Source of the DNA: Paracoccus marinaquae
GTDB lineage: Bacteria; Pseudomonadota; Alphaproteobacteria; Rhodobacterales; Rhodobacteraceae
DNA: 64,000 nucleotides
Assembly (NCBI RefSeq): GCF_018860165.1
Contig: NZ_JAHKNG010000018.1
Location: 1 to 64,000 of the forward strand
Reading direction: 5' to 3'
Numbering within the stretch: the first letter of the stretch is position 1; each line of letters begins with the position of its first letter. The notes under the pieces are model-generated. The model was not told the DNA's origin. It made no database searches and worked only from the letters and a program-made list of their open reading frames with translations. Of this stretch, positions 61,100-64,000 are shown piece by piece. The translations under genes were made by a program, and so were the position numbers.

Positions 61100-61807
61100 A
61101 TGATCGAAGCTGAAAATGTCACCCTGCATTATGGCGGCTCGCAGATCCTGCATGGCGTGACGCTCGCGGCCGAGCCGGGCCGTGTCACCTGCGTCATGGG
61201 CAATAACGGGGTGGGCAAGACCAGCCTGATGAACCTGCTGGCCGGGCGGCATCCGCGCTCGGGCGGGGAACTGCGGCTGATGGGCGAGCGTCTTGGCCGG
61301 ATCACCGCGCAGGACATGGCGCGGCGCGGCGTGGGCTATGTCCCGCAGGGCCGCGCCATCTTCCCGATGCTGACCGTGCGCGAGAACCTCGAGACGGGGT
61401 TTGGCTGTCTGCCCCCCGGCCAACGCCGCGTGCCCGATGAAATCTATGACAATTTCCCGGTTCTGGCCGAAATGGCGCAGCGTCGCGGCGGCGATCTGTC
61501 GGGCGGCCAGCAACAGCAGCTTGCCATTGCCCGCGCGCTGGTCATCCGGCCCCGGGTGCTGCTGATGGACGAGCCGACCGAGGGCATCCAGCCCAATATC
61601 ATCGCCCAGATCGGCCGGGTCATCGAATCGCTGCGCGCGGGCGGCGAAATGGCGATCGTGCTGGTCGAGCAGTATTTCGACTTCGCCTGGGAACTTGGTG
61701 ACCGTTTCGCACTGCTGGAACGCGGCAGCGTGGTGATCGAGGGCACGCCCGACACGCTGGGCCGCGAGGCGCTGCATCAGCGGCTGGCAAGCCTTGCGGC
61801 GGCCTGA
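61100..61807 (+). CDS. urtE: Urea ABC transporter ATPase UrtE
   Basis: A 235-residue LivF-type ATPase with Walker A GNNGVGKTSLMNLL, GYVPQGRAIFPMLTVRENL, signature LSGGQQQQLAIARAL and Walker B LLMDEPTEGIQPNI. The EGIQPNII segment is characteristic of UrtE. It completes the transporter. A 167-base gap with no gene separates it from ureD and may contain a further promoter. Confidence 0.94.
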   Translation: MIEAENVTLHYGGSQILHGVTLAAEPGRVTCVMGNNGVGKTSLMNLLAGRHPRSGGELRLMGERLGRITAQDMARRGVGYVPQGRAIFPMLTVRENLETGFGCLPPGQRRVPDEIYDNFPVLAEMAQRRGGDLSGGQQQQLAIARALVIRPRVLLMDEPTEGIQPNIIAQIGRVIESLRAGGEMAIVLVEQYFDFAWELGDRFALLERGSVVIEGTPDTLGREALHQRLASLAAA

Positions 61808-61974
61808 CGTGGTGGGGCGAACCTGCCCGTTTTTCGCCCGCCCGAAACCGTCATTGCCAATTCCGCGATCACACAACCGACAGACTGCCGGTTTTGCGGG
61901 CATTTTGGGCGCAGGTGCTGTCTATGGACGGGTTCCGGCTCAACCCTGCCACCGGCCACGCCTAGGCTCGGCCC

Positions 61975-62778
61975 ATGTTTGACGCGGTTCACATGCAGCG
62001 CAGCGCGGGGGTGGCCTTTGTCGCCATGGATCGCGGCCGGCTGACCGGGCTTTCGCAATCCGGCAGCGCCAAGGTCATGCTGCCGCGCAGCCACGGCCCG
62101 GCGCCCGAGATCGTGTTTCTGAACACCTCGGGCGGGCTGACCTCGGGCGACCGGCTGGAATACGGGCTGTCGCTGGCCCCCGGCAGCCGTGCCACCGCCA
62201 CCACCCAGACGGCCGAGCGCGCCTATCGCGCCGATACCGGCCCGGCCCGGGCGCGGGTCGCGCTTTCGGTCGGCGCGGGCGCCGCGCTGGACTGGCTGCC
62301 GCAGGAAACCATCCTCTTTGACGGCGCACGGCTTGGCCGCGAAACCGTGGTCGATCTGGCGGGGAATGCCGAATTTCTGGGGCTGGAAACCGTGGTGCTG
62401 GGCCGCGCCGCCATGGGCGAGGTGCTGACCCGGATCTGGCTGGAGGACCGCCGGACCATCCGCCGCGATGGCCGGCTGGAACTGCTGGATCCGCTGCGTC
62501 TGGACGATGCCACGCTGGCCCGCAGCGACGGCCCGGCGCTGCTGATGGGCGCACGCGCCTTCGCGGTGCTGATCCTCTCTGCCCACGGGGCCGAGGACCG
62601 TCTGCCGGCGATCCGTGCCGCACTGGACGAGCCGGGCGTCATGGCGGCGGCCTCGGCCCTGCCCGGCCGGGTGGTGCTGCGCGCGACGGCCGCGGATGCC
62701 TGGCCCCTGCGCCGGCAGATGGCACGGCTGATCGAAACCCTGCGGCCGGGCGGGCTGCCCCGCGTCTGGCAATCATAG
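61975..62778 (+). CDS. ureD: Urease accessory protein UreD
   Basis: A 267-residue UreD/UreH homologue that forms the chaperone complex with UreF and UreG for nickel insertion into urease. Typical segments are FLNTSGGLTSGDRLEY, ATTQTAERAYR and LDWLPQETILFDGA. It is the first gene of the urease operon as far as visible. The ATG at 61975 is used; an ATG six codons later is possible. ureA starts nine bases after the stop. Confidence 0.93.
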   Translation: MFDAVHMQRSAGVAFVAMDRGRLTGLSQSGSAKVMLPRSHGPAPEIVFLNTSGGLTSGDRLEYGLSLAPGSRATATTQTAERAYRADTGPARARVALSVGAGAALDWLPQETILFDGARLGRETVVDLAGNAEFLGLETVVLGRAAMGEVLTRIWLEDRRTIRRDGRLELLDPLRLDDATLARSDGPALLMGARAFAVLILSAHGAEDRLPAIRAALDEPGVMAAASALPGRVVLRATAADAWPLRRQMARLIETLRPGGLPRVWQS

Positions 62779-62787
62779 GAGCGGAAC

Positions 62788-63090
62788 ATGAACCTGACCC
62801 CACGCGAAAAGGACAAGCTGCTGGTCAGCCTTGCCGCCATGGTGGCGCGCGGGCGGTTGGCGCGCGGGGTCCGGCTGAACCACCCCGAGGCGATCGCGCT
62901 GATCACCGATTTCGTGGTCGAGGGCGCCCGCGACGGCCGTTCGGTTGCCGACCTGATGTCCGCCGGCGCCGGGGTCGTGACCGCCGATCAATGCATGGAG
63001 GGCGTACCCTCGATGATCGAGACCGTGCAGGTCGAGGCCACCTTTCCCGACGGCACCAAGCTGGTCACCGTCCACCACCCGATCCGTTAA
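62788..63090 (+). CDS. ureA: Urease gamma subunit
   Basis: A 100-residue protein with the highly conserved N-terminus [20 protein letters not shown] and the C-terminal [13 protein letters not shown]. It is the standard length for UreA in organisms with three separate urease subunits. Urease hydrolyses urea to ammonia and carbamate in the cytoplasm. GGAGCG precedes the ATG. A membrane-protein gene, not ureB, follows after 11 bases. Confidence 0.97.
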   Translation: MNLTPREKDKLLVSLAAMVARGRLARGVRLNHPEAIALITDFVVEGARDGRSVADLMSAGAGVVTADQCMEGVPSMIETVQVEATFPDGTKLVTVHHPIR

Positions 63091-63101
63091 AGGAGTCCGC
63101 G

Positions 63102-63656
63102 ATGAAAAAAGCCCTTGTCCTTCTGGCCTGCCTGCTGCCCACGGCGGCGCTGGCCCATGGCGGTGCCGGCGCCGGCAGTTTCCCGACCGGTTTCGGCCAC
63201 CCGTTCAGCGGCGCCGATCACATGCTGGCCATGGTGGCGCTTGGCCTGCTGGCGGCGCAGGTCGGGGGCCGCGCGCTCTGGGCGCTGCCGGCGGCATTTG
63301 TCGGCGCGATGGTGGTCGGCGGCGCGCTTGGCGCGGGTGGGATGCCGTTTCCGGGGGTCGAGCCGACGATCCTTGCCTCCTGCATTATCCTTGGGGCGCT
63401 GGTCGCCATGGCGGTGCGCCTGCCTCTGTCGGTGATGCTGGCCGCCGCGGCGGGCTTCGGCGCGGCGCATGGCTGGGCGCATGGGGCCGAGGGGCCCGAG
63501 ACGGGGCTGGCGATCTATGCCGCCGGGTTCGCGGTGGCGACGGCGCTGCTGCACGGTCTGGGCATCCTTGCGGGGCGTGCGGTCCCGGCGCTGGCGATCC
63601 GTGGCGCGGGCGCGCTGGCCGCCGTATCCGGCGCCGCGCTGGCACTGGCGGGGTAG
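63102..63656 (+). CDS. ureJ: HupE/UreJ-family membrane protein, probable nickel importer
   Basis: A 184-residue protein with a signal peptide ending at ALAHGG, then about six hydrophobic helices. The family histidine motif [19 protein letters not shown] and [10 protein letters not shown] are present. HupE/UreJ proteins are thought to bring nickel across the membrane for hydrogenase or urease. The location between ureA and ureB ties it to nickel supply for this urease. AAAGGAGT precedes the ATG. Confidence 0.9.
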   Translation: MKKALVLLACLLPTAALAHGGAGAGSFPTGFGHPFSGADHMLAMVALGLLAAQVGGRALWALPAAFVGAMVVGGALGAGGMPFPGVEPTILASCIILGALVAMAVRLPLSVMLAAAAGFGAAHGWAHGAEGPETGLAIYAAGFAVATALLHGLGILAGRAVPALAIRGAGALAAVSGAALALAG

Positions 63657-63660
63657 GCCG

Positions 63661-63975
63661 ATGATCCCCGGAGAAATCACCCCCGCCGCGGGCACGCTGA
63701 CCCTGAACGCCAATCGCCCGGCGATCACGCTGATGGTCGCCAATACCGGCGACCGCCCGGTGCAGGTCGGCAGCCACTACCATTTCGCCGAGGCCAATCC
63801 CGGCCTTGATTTCGACCGCGCGGCCGCCCGCGGCATGCGGCTGGACATCGCCGCCGGCACCGCGATCCGGTTCGAGCCGGGGCAAAGGCGCGAGGTCCGG
63901 CTGATCCCCTATGCCGGTCAGCGCGCGGTCTGGGGCTTCAACGCGCAGGTGATGGGGGCGCTGGATGCCGGTTGA
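63661..63975 (+). CDS. ureB: Urease beta subunit
   Basis: A 104-residue UreB starting MIPGEITPA, with [25 protein letters not shown] and [10 protein letters not shown], all strongly conserved. It starts four bases after ureJ and its end overlaps the start of ureC by 11 bases. Confidence 0.97.
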   Translation: MIPGEITPAAGTLTLNANRPAITLMVANTGDRPVQVGSHYHFAEANPGLDFDRAAARGMRLDIAAGTAIRFEPGQRREVRLIPYAGQRAVWGFNAQVMGALDAG

Positions 63976-64000
63976 AATTTCCCGCGCGGCCTATGCCGAC
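63965..64000 (+). CDS. ureC: Urease alpha subunit, first 12 codons only
   Basis: The reading frame from ATG 63965 gives [12 protein letters not shown] before the window ends, which matches the start of UreC (MPxxISRxxYA). The catalytic nickel-binding part lies outside. It overlaps ureB by 11 bases, as expected for coupled urease subunits. Confidence 0.88.
   Translation, partial: MPVEISRAAYAD

Noticed and set aside
1-64000. tRNA, rRNA, riboswitch or phage genes
   Set aside because: Looked for by eye in the intergenic regions; no cloverleaf, rRNA segment, recognisable riboswitch core or phage structural gene was seen. A covariance-model search would be needed to exclude small RNAs.

Overview
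The window is high-GC DNA from an alphaproteobacterium. It looks like Paracoccus or a close relative in the Rhodobacterales. The best evidence is a complete methylamine-utilisation cluster in the Paracoccus gene order (mauR, then mauFBEDACJGMN). Its MauA, amicyanin and MauG proteins can be aligned residue by residue with the well-studied Paracoccus proteins. Genus is inferred from gene content, not from a marker gene. I saw no rRNA, tRNA, CRISPR array or prophage.

Layout. 1-117: tail of an IS200/IS605-type transposase. 439-9691: the mau cluster, encoding periplasmic tryptophan tryptophylquinone methylamine dehydrogenase, its copper-protein electron acceptor and its maturation factors. 9989-11011: an exported serine-hydrolase-like protein. 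11153-22062: a co-directional catabolic and transport cluster (GlpD-like dehydrogenase, DeoR regulator, FAD-linked oxidase, LsrF/DeoC-like aldolase, FGGY kinase, ribose-type ABC transporter, aldo/keto reductase) for an unidentified polyol or sugar. 22086-24439: a Hint-domain protein and a divergent exported protein with TQ-ester/VaFE-like repeats. 24624-25276: a vapBC toxin-antitoxin pair. 25369-31555 (minus strand): a 5-oxoproline-type cluster (NRAMP-like transporter, pxpA, DUF1445 protein, fused pxpB-pxpC, biotin carboxylase-BCCP fusion) with a divergent GntR regulator. 32659-37939: a dipeptide-type ABC transporter. 37945-41773 (minus strand): a small exported protein and a 1117-residue serralysin-like RTX metalloprotease. 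42379-52140: a hydroxyproline uptake and catabolism cluster. 52311-54682: a PepSY protein with a two-component system, followed by a convergent small RTX protein. 55887 to the end: urtABCDE urea transporter and the start of the urease operon (ureD, ureA, ureJ, ureB, ureC).

How the genes fit together. Most of the window deals with acquiring reduced nitrogen and carbon from small organic molecules: methylamine, 5-oxoproline, peptides, hydroxyprolines and urea. The secreted metalloprotease could supply peptides and hydroxyproline from collagen-like protein, but that link is inference. All four ABC import systems have a perfect GC-rich hairpin just after the binding-protein gene, and mauA has a similar one. 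This arrangement is expected to raise expression of the first cistron over the downstream ones.

The strongest leads for new biology are these. (1) The pairing of a biotin carboxylase-BCCP protein with a KipI-KipA fusion resembles a split urea-carboxylase-type enzyme. (2) One proline-racemase paralogue has Ser and Thr where the family normally has catalytic Cys residues. (3) The substrate of the 11-22 kb catabolic cluster is unknown. (4) A Gram-positive-style TQ-ester-like domain occurs in a Gram-negative organism. (5) An identical 11-bp-period direct repeat lies next to both the two-component operon and the RTX gene.
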